Source: a virus. From it: a stretch of 44,553 nucleotides of DNA. This document shows, piece by piece, positions 14,754-22,916 of this stretch (the stretch's first letter is position 1; the number at the start of each line of letters is the position of its first letter). The stretch spans positions 1-44,553 of the IMG/VR virus record IMGVR_UViG_3300028800_000156. One strand, 5' to 3'. The notes beneath the pieces are model-generated. The model saw nothing but the letters and a program-made list of their open reading frames with translations. It made no database searches and had not been told where the DNA came from. A program made the position numbers and the translations under genes.

Positions 14754-16069
14754 CTGGAAGTCCTAACACATTTGTAAACGGCAAGAGGGTTCTTCGCGAA
14801 GGTGATGTGACTGGAGAAGGTGGGCCTCCTGGTCCGTCAGGCCCGATTGGACCTATAGGCCCAACGGGTTCTCCCGGCCCGACTGGACCGACAGGTCCTG
14901 CTGGAGATCCGGGTCCAAATGGGCCGGCTGGATCTCCAGGTCCTACGGGACCTGCTGGTACTGATGGATCTCCAGGTTCTCCGGGACCGACTGGACCTAT
15001 AGGCCCAACGGGTTCTCCCGGCCCGACTGGTCCCACGGGACCAACAGGTTTGACGGGAGGTCCTGGCCCAACTGGTCCTACTGGACCTGCTGGTACTGAT
15101 GGATCTCCAGGTTCTCCGGGACCGACTGGACCTACTGGTTTGACCGGCGATCCTGGTTCTACTGGTTCTCCCGGCCCTACAGGTCCAACAGGTTTAACGG
15201 GGGGTCCTGGCCCGACTGGTCCTACTGGTCTTACTGGCCCAACTGGTTCTCCGGGACCGACTGGACCTACAGGTTTAACGGGGGGTCCTGGCCCGACTGG
15301 TCCGACTGGTCCTACTGGTCTTACTGGCCCAACTGGTTCTCCCGGCCCTACAGGTCCAACGGGCCCAACAGGCCCGAGTGGTGTGAACTCTCTCACCTCG
15401 GGGCACATCTATGTCGGAAATTCTTCGGGGATCGCTGCAGACGTCGCCCTTTCTGGTGACGTTGCCCTTGCGTCCAATGGGCACTCGAACGTCGTCTCGA
15501 TCTCTGGAACTACAGTCTCCGGAACGACCGGTTCTGGAAATGTCGTGTTCGACACCCTGGCATCCCTGCATGGAAACACCTCGATCGTCGGGGGAACCCT
15601 GGATCTTTCGGATTCTGCATCAGGAAAAATCAAGTTCCCCTCTACGGCATCAACATCTTCGGACGCCCACACCCTCGATGCCTATGAAGAAGGTACGTGG
15701 ACTCCGTCACTAAACCGTGTTTCTTCATACTCCCTCCAGCTTGGTTACTATACCAGGAATGGAAATATCGTCACCACCACATTCAGCATGATAAGTTCCG
15801 GTGCAGCTACTTCCGGCAACGTGACGTTCGGTGGGTGGCCGTTCGCGGCTCAGAATAATGGAACGAATGGAAGCCTCCATGCGTTCTTCTCGGCATGGAC
15901 AGGAATCACGTTGACCGCAGGCTATACGCAGCTGTCCATGGCGGCAGTAACCATATCAAACTTCCTGAGACAGAGCGGAAGTGGGGTGGCTTATTCCACG
16001 GTCAACGGTTCAGCGGTGGCGAACCCCATGGAGATACATGGCTTCGCTACCTATACGATCCCGACATAA
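14750..16069 (+). CDS. PAAR-like tip fused to a collagen-like stalk and fibre C-terminus
   Basis: 439 residues with a GTG start inside the GTGA overlap with the gp5-like gene. Residues 2-21 ([17 protein letters not shown]) look like one strand pair of a PAAR spike-tip protein. Residues 24-210 are uninterrupted Gly-X-Y triplets, mostly G-P-T and G-S-P, which should form a collagen triple helix about 60 triplets long. The remaining 230 residues are beta-rich and contain [13 protein letters not shown] and Y-Y-T-R-N-G-N-I-V, a C-terminal pattern common in phage tail fibres. The product may attach at the spike or baseplate and carry a receptor-binding or trimerisation head. Glycine codons are mainly GGA and GGT. 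Confidence 0.8.
   Translation: MTGSPNTFVNGKRVLREGDVTGEGGPPGPSGPIGPIGPTGSPGPTGPTGPAGDPGPNGPAGSPGPTGPAGTDGSPGSPGPTGPIGPTGSPGPTGPTGPTGLTGGPGPTGPTGPAGTDGSPGSPGPTGPTGLTGDPGSTGSPGPTGPTGLTGGPGPTGPTGLTGPTGSPGPTGPTGLTGGPGPTGPTGPTGLTGPTGSPGPTGPTGPTGPSGVNSLTSGHIYVGNSSGIAADVALSGDVALASNGHSNVVSISGTTVSGTTGSGNVVFDTLASLHGNTSIVGGTLDLSDSASGKIKFPSTASTSSDAHTLDAYEEGTWTPSLNRVSSYSLQLGYYTRNGNIVTTTFSMISSGAATSGNVTFGGWPFAAQNNGTNGSLHAFFSAWTGITLTAGYTQLSMAAVTISNFLRQSGSGVAYSTVNGSAVANPMEIHGFATYTIPT
14820..15381 (+). repeat. collagen-coding DNA repeats
   Basis: Nine-base Gly-X-Y units are repeated throughout and larger blocks recur. For example TCTCCAGGTTCTCCGGGACC appears twice, about 136 bases apart, and other blocks about 140 and 80 bases apart recur nearly unchanged. 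Repeats of this kind slip easily, so stalk length probably varies between relatives. Confidence 0.85.
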
Positions 16070-16086
16070 GTACTTGGAAAGGACAC

Positions 16087-16401
16087 ATGATGGTAGAGAC
16101 CACGGCTTCTTACATCGAAAACATCTCTTCGAGCCAGTTCGTCGTAGAGGTGCTGGTCAAAAAGATCAAGTTTGATGATGCCGGGAACTTGTTGTTCTAC
16201 GGAAACCACAGGACTTCCTTAGATCCGGAAACTCCTGTCGACCTACAGCTAGCCTTCGTGAACAACAGCCTTCAGTTTCTGGGATTCGATGGCATACCAT
16301 CTGAAGACTGGCAAAAAGTAAGGGATGAGGTGGCCAGGGTATTCACCCCAGAGGTCGTCGCTGAGTACCTTCAGTCAGTCACCACAGGCGGGGCTTCTTG
16401 A
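16087..16401 (+). CDS. small protein downstream of the collagen fibre (possible fibre chaperone)
   Basis: 104 residues from the ATG at 16087, preceded by GGAAAGGACAC. It starts 17 bases after the fibre stop. The sequence has strands (F-V-V-E-V-L-V-K-K-I-K-F-D), then D-D-A-G-N-L-L-F-Y-G-N-H, and a C-terminal helix (W-Q-K-V-R-D-E-V-A-R-V-F). Tail-fibre genes are often followed by an assembly chaperone, so that role is possible, but I recognise no chaperone family. The final 31 bases overlap the convergent gene 16371-16622. Confidence 0.6.
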   Translation: MMVETTASYIENISSSQFVVEVLVKKIKFDDAGNLLFYGNHRTSLDPETPVDLQLAFVNNSLQFLGFDGIPSEDWQKVRDEVARVFTPEVVAEYLQSVTTGGAS

Positions 16402-16622
16402 ACTGAGGGTTCCTCAAACCTACGCCAATTGAGCACCATGACGGTTTCGAACGGCGGGTCATACGCCTTGAACGCCGACTCGTTGTGGTGTTTCAATATA
16501 GCTTCCTCCAGATCTTCGATCCGATCTATATCAGTTATGGGATGCTCCGCCTTGACGACGGTGCGTCCATGGCCCCCGGAAGAGGCCGTCGTGAACGTGT
16601 ATGAGACGAAGTACTTGATCAC
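16371..16622 (-). CDS. small hypothetical protein
   Basis: An 83-residue protein with a GTG start in a GTGA overlap with the upstream stop. It begins with a strand (M-I-K-Y-F-V-S-Y-T-F-T-T), then G-G-H-G-R-T-V-V-K-A-E-H-P-I, and has an acidic helix I-E-D-L-E-E-A-I. The alpha/beta pattern is like many short phage early proteins. The family is unknown. Confidence 0.6.
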   Translation of the reverse strand: MIKYFVSYTFTTASSGGHGRTVVKAEHPITDIDRIEDLEEAILKHHNESAFKAYDPPFETVMVLNWRRFEEPSVQEAPPVVTD

Positions 16623-17176
16623 TCGGTAACCTCCGTCTTCAGGACGTCCAGGTAGAACTGAGCCCTGTCCTTGATCCCCTTATCGATCGTCGGTTCACTG
16701 ATGATGGCGTTCATGAACGATGCTGCCGTATCCAGGAACTTCAGCATGACGTAGAGGGTGGAGTTCATCTTGCCGACGTTCGGTACCTCCTGATACCCTT
16801 CCTCGCCGTTGATGAAGCGATCGTTGTCGAATATCCTGGCACGGACCACGTCGATCCATGGACCTGAACGCTCCTTCACCTCAAAGGTTATCGGAGCCCC
16901 AGGGTCCATGATGACGAGTTCAACGATCTCTAGGTCTGAGAGGTCGGTTCCAGGAGTGACCGTCGGCGCCTCGAACGAGGCTTCCCACCATGGGACACCT
17001 GCCAGGACCAACTCCGCGTATGCCTTCCGACGGATCATCCACGGAGACGTGTCCGATGTGCTCGTCTGAGGATACAGGCACGGGAACGTCTCTTCCGTGT
17101 TTGTTTCTTCAGGTCTGATGCGGCCGAGGCGAAGGTAGACTCCGTCGCTCTTCCGGCGGATGGCGAAGAACTTCAC
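16619..17176 (-). CDS. hypothetical protein
   Basis: 185 residues from the GTG at 17176, placed in the GTGA overlap with the upstream stop; the open frame upstream covers the whole preceding gene and is rejected. The N-terminus F-F-A-I-R-R-K-S-D-G-V-Y-L resembles short domains that start many small phage proteins. It is followed by L-R-L-G-R-I-R-P-E-E. The middle has G-A-P-I-T-F-E-V-K-E-R-S-G, and the C-terminus is helical and ends V-L-K-T-E-V-T-E. The family is not known. Confidence 0.6.
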   Translation of the reverse strand: MKFFAIRRKSDGVYLRLGRIRPEETNTEETFPCLYPQTSTSDTSPWMIRRKAYAELVLAGVPWWEASFEAPTVTPGTDLSDLEIVELVIMDPGAPITFEVKERSGPWIDVVRARIFDNDRFINGEEGYQEVPNVGKMNSTLYVMLKFLDTAASFMNAIISEPTIDKGIKDRAQFYLDVLKTEVTE

Positions 17177-17373
17177 TGGACTATCTCCGGTTCCACCCCT
17201 GCCAAGCACACCACATCGAACGCATGGGGTTGAACCAGCACGGTGCCTTTCGGACACCGATAGTGGGTTTCCTTGGTCGATACCTTGACGAGGTTTGACA
17301 GGGACAGGCACGTGGCGGTGGCGATCACCACGAGCGTGCCGACTACGATATACAGAACTTTTCTCGGGGTCAT
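17173..17373 (-). CDS. small membrane or exported protein
   Basis: 66 residues with TGATG coupling to the gene upstream. Residues 6-24 (V-L-Y-I-V-V-G-T-L-V-V-I-A-T-A-T) form one hydrophobic segment after a short basic start, as in a signal anchor. The rest is polar and has two cysteines (R-C-P-K and V-V-C-L) that could pair in the periplasm. No lipobox is convincing. The role is unknown; exclusion or lysis accessory functions are possibilities without direct support. Confidence 0.6.
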   Translation of the reverse strand: MTPRKVLYIVVGTLVVIATATCLSLSNLVKVSTKETHYRCPKGTVLVQPHAFDVVCLAGVEPEIVQ

Positions 17374-17873
17374 CAGTTCTTCTCCGGGTGGTAGTTGCCG
17401 TCCCCGTAGGCGTAGCTTTTCGGGAAACGGAAGATGAGGTCGATGGCTTTACCGAACTCCAGGTGGAAACGCACGAACGGCATCTCCTTGGAGTGCGTGA
17501 GGTGGTGCTTCATCCAGCGGTGGTTACCGTCGAGGATGTTTGGTTCGACAGAGATCAGGCACGGCTTCAGCAGGAGAGAGTCCGGCATGGCGTGAACCTT
17601 GTCCATGGCGATCCGTTGGTGGGGCTTCACCCATTCCGGATCGATCTTACCTTCCGTGACCCTCACGCCTTCGGCTCTGGCGAAGGAGATGAGTTCAGGC
17701 GTATCCTCCTCGTCGACTTGAGGCATGATCTCTCTGGGGACGTAGAAGGGCAGGAACTCCCCACCCTTCCGGTATATCCCATCGAGGCCTATCTCTCCTC
17801 CTGTCGGAGCGTGACGGTCCAGAGGCCTGAGCCACCAACCGTTCTCGTTCTTCAAAGGGAAGTTGGGGAGCAT
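17373..17873 (-). CDS. ParB/sulfiredoxin-fold protein
   Basis: 166 residues from the ATG at 17873, which overlaps the upstream TGA. Near residue 120 it reads I-L-D-G-N-H-R-W-M-K-H-H-L. This is the D-G-x-H-R signature of ParB-like nuclease/sulfiredoxin domains, which bind and hydrolyse a nucleotide and in phages often act on DNA or as kinase-like enzymes. It is preceded by V-K-P-H-Q-R-I-A-M-D-K, which could be the second conserved block. The protein is single-domain, without a visible DNA-binding helix-turn-helix. Activity cannot be told from the sequence. Confidence 0.65.
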   Translation of the reverse strand: MLPNFPLKNENGWWLRPLDRHAPTGGEIGLDGIYRKGGEFLPFYVPREIMPQVDEEDTPELISFARAEGVRVTEGKIDPEWVKPHQRIAMDKVHAMPDSLLLKPCLISVEPNILDGNHRWMKHHLTHSKEMPFVRFHLEFGKAIDLIFRFPKSYAYGDGNYHPEKN

Positions 17874-18076
17874 CAGCTGACACCCCCCATTTCCTTGCAC
17901 TCGTCGACGAACGCCTGGACGAGCATGACGACCAGGATACCGCCGCCGAGGTAGAAACCCATGAGGATCTCATGGGTCCACAGGACCGGCGATACCAAGA
18001 TGTACACGTCGTGGGCGTGCTCATGCAGGCGATGGATGAACCGCTTGCAGGTCGGGGTGATGTACGTCATGTCCAT
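17873..18076 (-). CDS. small single-span membrane protein
   Basis: 67 residues from the ATG at 18076 (AAAGGGGAACGCC precedes it; a second in-frame ATG six codons upstream has no ribosome site). The N-terminus is His-rich (H-R-L-H-E-H-A-H-D-V-Y). One membrane segment follows, around I-L-M-G-F-Y-L-G-G-G-I-L-V-V-M-L-V. It ends with E-C-K-E-M. It is the first gene of the 16371-18076 block and faces the gp25 late promoter across a 163-base divergent gap. Confidence 0.62.
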   Translation of the reverse strand: MDMTYITPTCKRFIHRLHEHAHDVYILVSPVLWTHEILMGFYLGGGILVVMLVQAFVDECKEMGGVS

Positions 18077-18205
18077 GGCGTTCCCCTTTCTCATAACAAT
18101 AGGGAAACCACAGCGGCACCCCTTCCTCTGGACAACAGGCTTCCAACCTCGTTATCTCATGAGAAACCATATTCGTTCTGACAAATAAGTACACCCCTGT
18201 TCTCA

Positions 18206-18213
18206 AATAAATA
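18206..18213 (+). promoter_or_regulatory. late promoter core AATAAATA for gp25
   Basis: AATAAATAGCAGG lies 26 bases before the gp25 ATG, which leaves a normal leader with AAGGAAT as a weak ribosome site. The rest of the divergent gap 18077-18239 shows no other clear element. Confidence 0.65.
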
Positions 18214-18239
18214 GCAGGTTTCCAAGGAATCAGCGGCTG

Positions 18240-18668
18240 ATGGCGGATACGTTCAGGGTCGACAGGTACACGGCCACGGCCAAGAAGTCCGAGATCTACT
18301 CGGACTTCACCACGGACTTCACCCCCCACCCAGATACCGGGGACCTGGTGCGGTCAGTAAATGAGGATTCCGTCAAGAGATCCATGAGGAATCTCATCAG
18401 GACCAACCGGTACGAGCGCTTCTTTTCTCCGGCCAAGGGTTCGGACGTAGAGGCGACGCTCTTCGAGAACATCACCCCCCAGAGTCAAGCCAAGCTCCAG
18501 ACGGGGATCCGTAACCTCATCGAGAACTATGAACCCCGGGCCAAACTGGTGTCGGTCACGGTCGATGCATTTCCTGAGAAGAACGCATACGTCATCACCC
18601 TGGTCTTCTACACGGTCAACAAGTCCGAGCCCCAGACCCTCCAGCTTCCCCTCTACAGGTTGCGGTAA
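18240..18668 (+). CDS. baseplate wedge protein, T4 gp25-like
   Basis: 142 residues, close to T4 gp25 (132). The gp25 fold is recognisable: a short N-terminal strand pair, S-D-F-T-T-D-F-T-P-H-P-D-T-G-D-L, then V-N-E-D-S-V-K-R-S-M-R-N-L-I-R-T-N-R-Y-E-R. A region with F-E-N-I-T follows, and the final strands end L-Q-L-P-L-Y-R-L-R. gp25 initiates sheath assembly and belongs to the inner core wedge with gp6 and gp53. The TAA stop is itself the first three bases of the TAAATA late core of gp6. Confidence 0.88.
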   Translation: MADTFRVDRYTATAKKSEIYSDFTTDFTPHPDTGDLVRSVNEDSVKRSMRNLIRTNRYERFFSPAKGSDVEATLFENITPQSQAKLQTGIRNLIENYEPRAKLVSVTVDAFPEKNAYVITLVFYTVNKSEPQTLQLPLYRLR

Positions 18669-18671
18669 ATA
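18666..18671 (+). promoter_or_regulatory. late promoter core TAAATA overlapping the gp25 stop, in front of gp6
   Basis: GGTAAATAGGCCATGG: the gp25 stop codon TAA is part of the core, and the core ends four bases before the gp6 ATG. No separate Shine-Dalgarno fits in the gap. Confidence 0.7.
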
Positions 18672-18675
18672 GGCC

Positions 18676-20472
18676 ATGGCAGCGAACTCCTCACTCGACC
18701 TCACTTCCCTAGATTTCCAGGACCTCAAGGAACGTTTCAAGACGTTCATGAAGTCCCAGGATAGGTTCAAGGACTATGACTTCGAAGGCCCGAACATCTC
18801 GGTGCTCCTCGATGTCCTCACATACAACACCTACATCAACGCCTTCAATTCAAACATGCAGATCTCCGAGGCCTTCCTGGACTCTGCACAGCTTCGCGAC
18901 TCCATCGTCTCCTTGGCGAAAGAACTCAACTACATGCCCAGGTCGTTCCGATCGGCGGTTGCGTTCGTTGACGTGACTGTTGCAACCGGAGATTCGAACG
19001 TCGCTCTCCTCACGATGCAGAAAGGTACGACGTTCACCGGTAAATCTGGTTCGAACAACTACACTTTCCAGACCGACCAGAACCTCGTGGCTTCTGGAAA
19101 CAACGGCACTTTTCTCTTCTCCAACGTAGCCCTCTATGAGGGCATCTCGGCTAACGATTCCTTCGTCATCTCATACGCCTCCGAACCGCAGAAGTTCGTG
19201 CTCTCCAACCCAAACATCGACACGCAGAGCCTGGAGGTCGTGACCATTGAGAACCAGGGCTCTGACCTCTTCAACTACCAGTTCAGTCAGACCCTCCTGG
19301 ATCTGACCAGTAACTCGACTGCTTATTTTCTCCAGGCCGTCGAGGACGGTAAGTACCAGGTGTTCTTCGGGGATAACATAGTCGGGAGGAAGCCTGCGGA
19401 CGGGTCCGTCGTCGTAGCGTCCTATCGGATCAGCTCCGGAGAACTGCCGAACGGGATCTCTAAGTTCACCCCCGACTCCACGATACAGGGATATTCAAAC
19501 GTCTTCGTGGGGACTGTGGCTTCAGCGGTAGGAGGAGCCATCTCGGAGAGCAACGAGTCCGTTCGTTTCAATGCCCCGCGGGCTTACTCCACCCAGGAGA
19601 GGGCCATCACGGACTCGGACTACGAGACCCTCCTTCGAACCACCTTCCCAGAGATAGTGGCTGTCGTCGCCTATGGTGGAGAGGAAGTCGTGCCTCCACA
19701 GTACGGGAAGGTGTTCATCTCGATCCAACTGGCTGGATTCGACGGGACGCCGGCATCCAAGGTCGCCCAGTACAAGGCTTTCCTCTCCGGTCGAAGGGCT
19801 CTCGCCATCCAACCCCAGTTCGTCGATCCTGACCATACCTACATCTCCGTCTCGACGGCCGTCACCTACAACATCAACGAGACCGACATCACGGCGGATG
19901 ACGTGACGGCATACGTCATATCTGCAATCCAGACATACAACCTCCAGGAGCTCGTGGACTTCAAGTCCACCTTGCTCTATTCCCGCTTCGTGGGAGCGAT
20001 CGACGATTCACACCCTTCCGTGGTATCGAATGAAACCGACGTTCTCGTCATGAAGAAACTGACGCCACGTTTCGGCGTGGCTCAGAACTTCAACGTCTCC
20101 TTCGGCATGTCCCTAGTTGACGACCTGGTTCCGGAAACCCGTCTCGTCCATCCGGCGAGTGCCGAGCACGCCATCTCGAGCTCCAGGTTCGTCTACAGGG
20201 GCCAGTCAGTGGTCCTGGAAGACGACGGACTCGGGGCGATCTGGCTTGCTTCGACCCGTTCGGATGGATACCACAGGATGTTCCAGGCTGGTAAGGTTGA
20301 CTATGCATCCGGTGCAGTCACCCTTTCGTCCCTCCTGGCTGATTCATATCAGGGGGACTCCATTCGTCTCTATGGCCGCCCGTCCCAAAAGGACGTGACC
20401 GTGTCTGGAAACGTCATCCTAGAGATCCCCTCCGACGAGATACAGGTTACGGTAACGGCGGCCCGCATCTGA
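18676..20472 (+). CDS. baseplate wedge protein, T4 gp6-like
   Basis: 598 residues (T4 gp6 has 660). The N-terminus has D-F-E-G-P-N-I-S-V-L-L-D-V-L-T-Y-N-T-Y, then N-M-Q-I-S-E-A-F-L-D-S-A-Q-L-R-D-S-I, L-A-K-E-L-N-Y and P-R-S. This is the conserved gp6/J-like baseplate block. Further on come A-P-R-A-Y-S-T-Q-E-R-A-I-T-D-S-D-Y and I-S-I-Q-L-A-G, also typical. gp6 forms the inner ring that holds the wedges together. Codon use is strongly C/G-ending. The stop overlaps the next start (TGATG). Confidence 0.88.
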   Translation: MAANSSLDLTSLDFQDLKERFKTFMKSQDRFKDYDFEGPNISVLLDVLTYNTYINAFNSNMQISEAFLDSAQLRDSIVSLAKELNYMPRSFRSAVAFVDVTVATGDSNVALLTMQKGTTFTGKSGSNNYTFQTDQNLVASGNNGTFLFSNVALYEGISANDSFVISYASEPQKFVLSNPNIDTQSLEVVTIENQGSDLFNYQFSQTLLDLTSNSTAYFLQAVEDGKYQVFFGDNIVGRKPADGSVVVASYRISSGELPNGISKFTPDSTIQGYSNVFVGTVASAVGGAISESNESVRFNAPRAYSTQERAITDSDYETLLRTTFPEIVAVVAYGGEEVVPPQYGKVFISIQLAGFDGTPASKVAQYKAFLSGRRALAIQPQFVDPDHTYISVSTAVTYNINETDITADDVTAYVISAIQTYNLQELVDFKSTLLYSRFVGAIDDSHPSVVSNETDVLVMKKLTPRFGVAQNFNVSFGMSLVDDLVPETRLVHPASAEHAISSSRFVYRGQSVVLEDDGLGAIWLASTRSDGYHRMFQAGKVDYASGAVTLSSLLADSYQGDSIRLYGRPSQKDVTVSGNVILEIPSDEIQVTVTAARI

Positions 20473-22916
20473 TGCGTTCAATCCCAAAGACCATCAGCAA
20501 CCTCGTCAGAAGCCAATTCCCTGATTTTTACAGGGAAAATGGCGACAACTTCATTGCTTTCGTGGAAGCATATTATCAATGGCTTGAGACCGAAGGTCCG
20601 CTCTACAACTCCCGACGTTTCATGGAGCTTGTCGACATCGATCAGACCATAGATGACTTCGTTATCCATTTCAAGAAGGCATACCTCGACGGAATCCAGT
20701 TCGATACCCTCACCGACAAGAGGCTGTTGGTCAAGAGGGTCATCGATCTCTATCGATCCAAGGGCACAGAGAGGGCAGTACAGCTCCTCTTTCGTCTCGT
20801 GTTCGCCGAGGACATCGAGCTCTACTACCCGTCCAAGGACATCTTTGCCCTGTCAGATGGTACTTGGAACGTACCGACATACCTCGAGGTGACTCGTCAG
20901 GACCGTAATTCGTCGTTCGTCGGGAAGCTCATCACCGGGGTCACGTCAGGGGCAACGGCTTTCGTCGACAGGATAGTTCGGAGGGTCGTCAAAGGCAGGT
21001 ACGTCGACGTCTTCTATATCTCTGGAGATACCCTGGACTTCCAGACCGGGGAACTCCTGAAGGTCGACGACGACCTCACCGACGTTCCTACCGTCATAGG
21101 GTCCCTCTCGGACTTCTTGGTGGTCGATGGTTCGGTTGGTTTCAAGGTCGGAGACATCGTCGACGTGCTCTCCAGATACGGTACCGGTGGAAAAGGCAGG
21201 GTCAGCCAGGTCCAGGACGTGACCGGGATCGTCTCCTTCACCCTACGCGATGGGGGATGGGGGTTCACGAACACGTCGGTAGTCCTCGTGTCCAACGCCG
21301 TGGTATCCATCTCCAACACGAGCAGCCCAGGTTTCCAGAGGTTCGAGGAGATCTCGTTCACGTGTCCTGCGAACTCCGACGTCGTCACCGCAAACCTCAT
21401 GGCCGTCTCTTCGAACTCGGTCGTGCGCATGAGCGGAGTGACGGGAAGGTTCTCTCCTGGGGAGACCATCGTGTTGGGTGATTCCGTTGAAGCCACCGCC
21501 CTCCTGGTGTCGGACTCCGTCAACTCAACCCTGTCCAACGTCACGGTGACTAACGTGGTCGGAGACCTGTCGGTCGGTCTCAGGGCCGTCGGTCAGACGT
21601 CAGGAGCTGTCGGAAACGTCGCCTCATACGACACGACCGCCGGTATCCTCAACGTCAACGGTTCGCTCACGACGGACTACACCGAAGTCCTAGGACTTCG
21701 TTCCAACACAACGGCTACGCTGACCAACATCTTCACTGGTACAGGAGCTACGTTCCGAATCGGTCGTCTAGCCAACACCGAGACCGTATTCCTCAACACG
21801 GACTCCATCGACGCCTACAGAGGGGTCGCTCTCGACGCCTCTGCCTATGGTTTCCCAGGAGACCCGTCTGCCAACGCGTCGAGCCCCCTGCTTCCAGCCC
21901 TTACCTACGAGAGCTTTGAACTCGGCACAGTCCAGACGCTGGTCGGTATCAACCCCGGCCACAACTACAACGTCTCCCCGTTCGTGTTCATCTACGAACC
22001 TTTCATCGCAGGCCTGGAGAAGAAGGACTACATCATCCAGGTCGCCAACGTTTCGGGCCACTACGTCCTGGGAGAAACCGTTACGCAGGCTCCCCCGGTG
22101 CCAGACGACTGGGCTCAGCTATCGGTGGCGGACGCCGAGGACTTTCTCTTCCAGGAAGCGGTGTACCAAGAAACCGCCGGATCGAACACTGCCGTTGGAA
22201 CTGTCCAGGGGATCACGTCAGGGATCCTGCTCGTCGAGACCGTGTCTGGGTCGTGGCAGGCCAACGACGACGTCCTCGGACTCGTCTCGTCTGCCTCAGG
22301 CAACGTCACCTCCGTGGCGACCTCCGGAGTCTTCGGTTTCGCCCAGGGTTCCATAACGGCCAAGGCCAACGGCGTCATCCACGTCAGGCGTCTCTCCATC
22401 TCCGCCGACTTCGTTGCCGGCGCCAACGTCGTCGGTAGCCTCTCCGGGGTCTCGGCGAACGCCATATCTGTCGCTGAGGATCCTGATTCTCTTCCGGCAG
22501 GCCTGAACGCAGTCGTCGTCGCCAACGTCTTTTCAGGAAACGGTTCCGTGGTCTCCCTGGACGTCGCGGCGTCGGGTCTCGGCCACGCCAACAACGAGCT
22601 CATCACGTTCACATCCCAGGATGGCCTTCGTTCCGGAACTGCTCGAACTGTTCTCGGCAGACAGGGACACGCTGAGGGGTTCTATACGTCCTCCAAAGGG
22701 TTCCTGTCCTCCGATAAATACCTCGCAGACGGGGAGTACTACCAGGACTTCTCGTATGAGATCAAGTCGAGCCTGGACGTCGACAGGTACGCCGACATGG
22801 TGAAGAGAGTCACCCACGTCGCCGGCACGAAGATGTTCGGCAGGGTCGTCAAGGTCTCTGAAGTGCAGGGGCAGGGCAACGTCGTCTCGGCGAACGTAAC
22901 GCAGACAGGAACGTGA
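20472..22916 (+). CDS. large baseplate wedge-region structural protein (gp7 position)
   Basis: 814 residues between gp6 and gp8, where T4 has gp7. The first 130 residues carry a conserved pattern of marine T4-like baseplate proteins: P-D-F-Y-R-E-N-G-D-N-F-I-A-F-V-E-A-Y-Y-Q-W-L, then F-K-K-A-Y, then D-L-Y-R-S-K-G-T-E-R-A. The remainder is beta-rich, with several modules of the form F-x-x-G-E ... T-S-G-A-x-G-x-V. Near the C-terminus is F-Q-Y-D-like D-F-S-Y-E-I-K-S, then D-R-Y-A-D-M-V-K-R-V. I could not align it to T4 gp7, so it is named by position. Translation is coupled to gp6. Confidence 0.65.
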   Translation: MRSIPKTISNLVRSQFPDFYRENGDNFIAFVEAYYQWLETEGPLYNSRRFMELVDIDQTIDDFVIHFKKAYLDGIQFDTLTDKRLLVKRVIDLYRSKGTERAVQLLFRLVFAEDIELYYPSKDIFALSDGTWNVPTYLEVTRQDRNSSFVGKLITGVTSGATAFVDRIVRRVVKGRYVDVFYISGDTLDFQTGELLKVDDDLTDVPTVIGSLSDFLVVDGSVGFKVGDIVDVLSRYGTGGKGRVSQVQDVTGIVSFTLRDGGWGFTNTSVVLVSNAVVSISNTSSPGFQRFEEISFTCPANSDVVTANLMAVSSNSVVRMSGVTGRFSPGETIVLGDSVEATALLVSDSVNSTLSNVTVTNVVGDLSVGLRAVGQTSGAVGNVASYDTTAGILNVNGSLTTDYTEVLGLRSNTTATLTNIFTGTGATFRIGRLANTETVFLNTDSIDAYRGVALDASAYGFPGDPSANASSPLLPALTYESFELGTVQTLVGINPGHNYNVSPFVFIYEPFIAGLEKKDYIIQVANVSGHYVLGETVTQAPPVPDDWAQLSVADAEDFLFQEAVYQETAGSNTAVGTVQGITSGILLVETVSGSWQANDDVLGLVSSASGNVTSVATSGVFGFAQGSITAKANGVIHVRRLSISADFVAGANVVGSLSGVSANAISVAEDPDSLPAGLNAVVVANVFSGNGSVVSLDVAASGLGHANNELITFTSQDGLRSGTARTVLGRQGHAEGFYTSSKGFLSSDKYLADGEYYQDFSYEIKSSLDVDRYADMVKRVTHVAGTKMFGRVVKVSEVQGQGNVVSANVTQTGT

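Noticed and set aside
14743-15408. Collagen-region repeats as a CRISPR array or minus-strand gene
   Set aside because: Units are nine-base codon triplets in frame with Gly-X-Y, without unique spacers of constant length; the minus-strand Gly-Pro-Val frame is a shadow.
22713-22720. GATAAATA inside the gp7-position gene as a late promoter
   Set aside because: It encodes S-D-K-Y in frame, is 195 bases from the next start and that start is translationally coupled; it may be chance.
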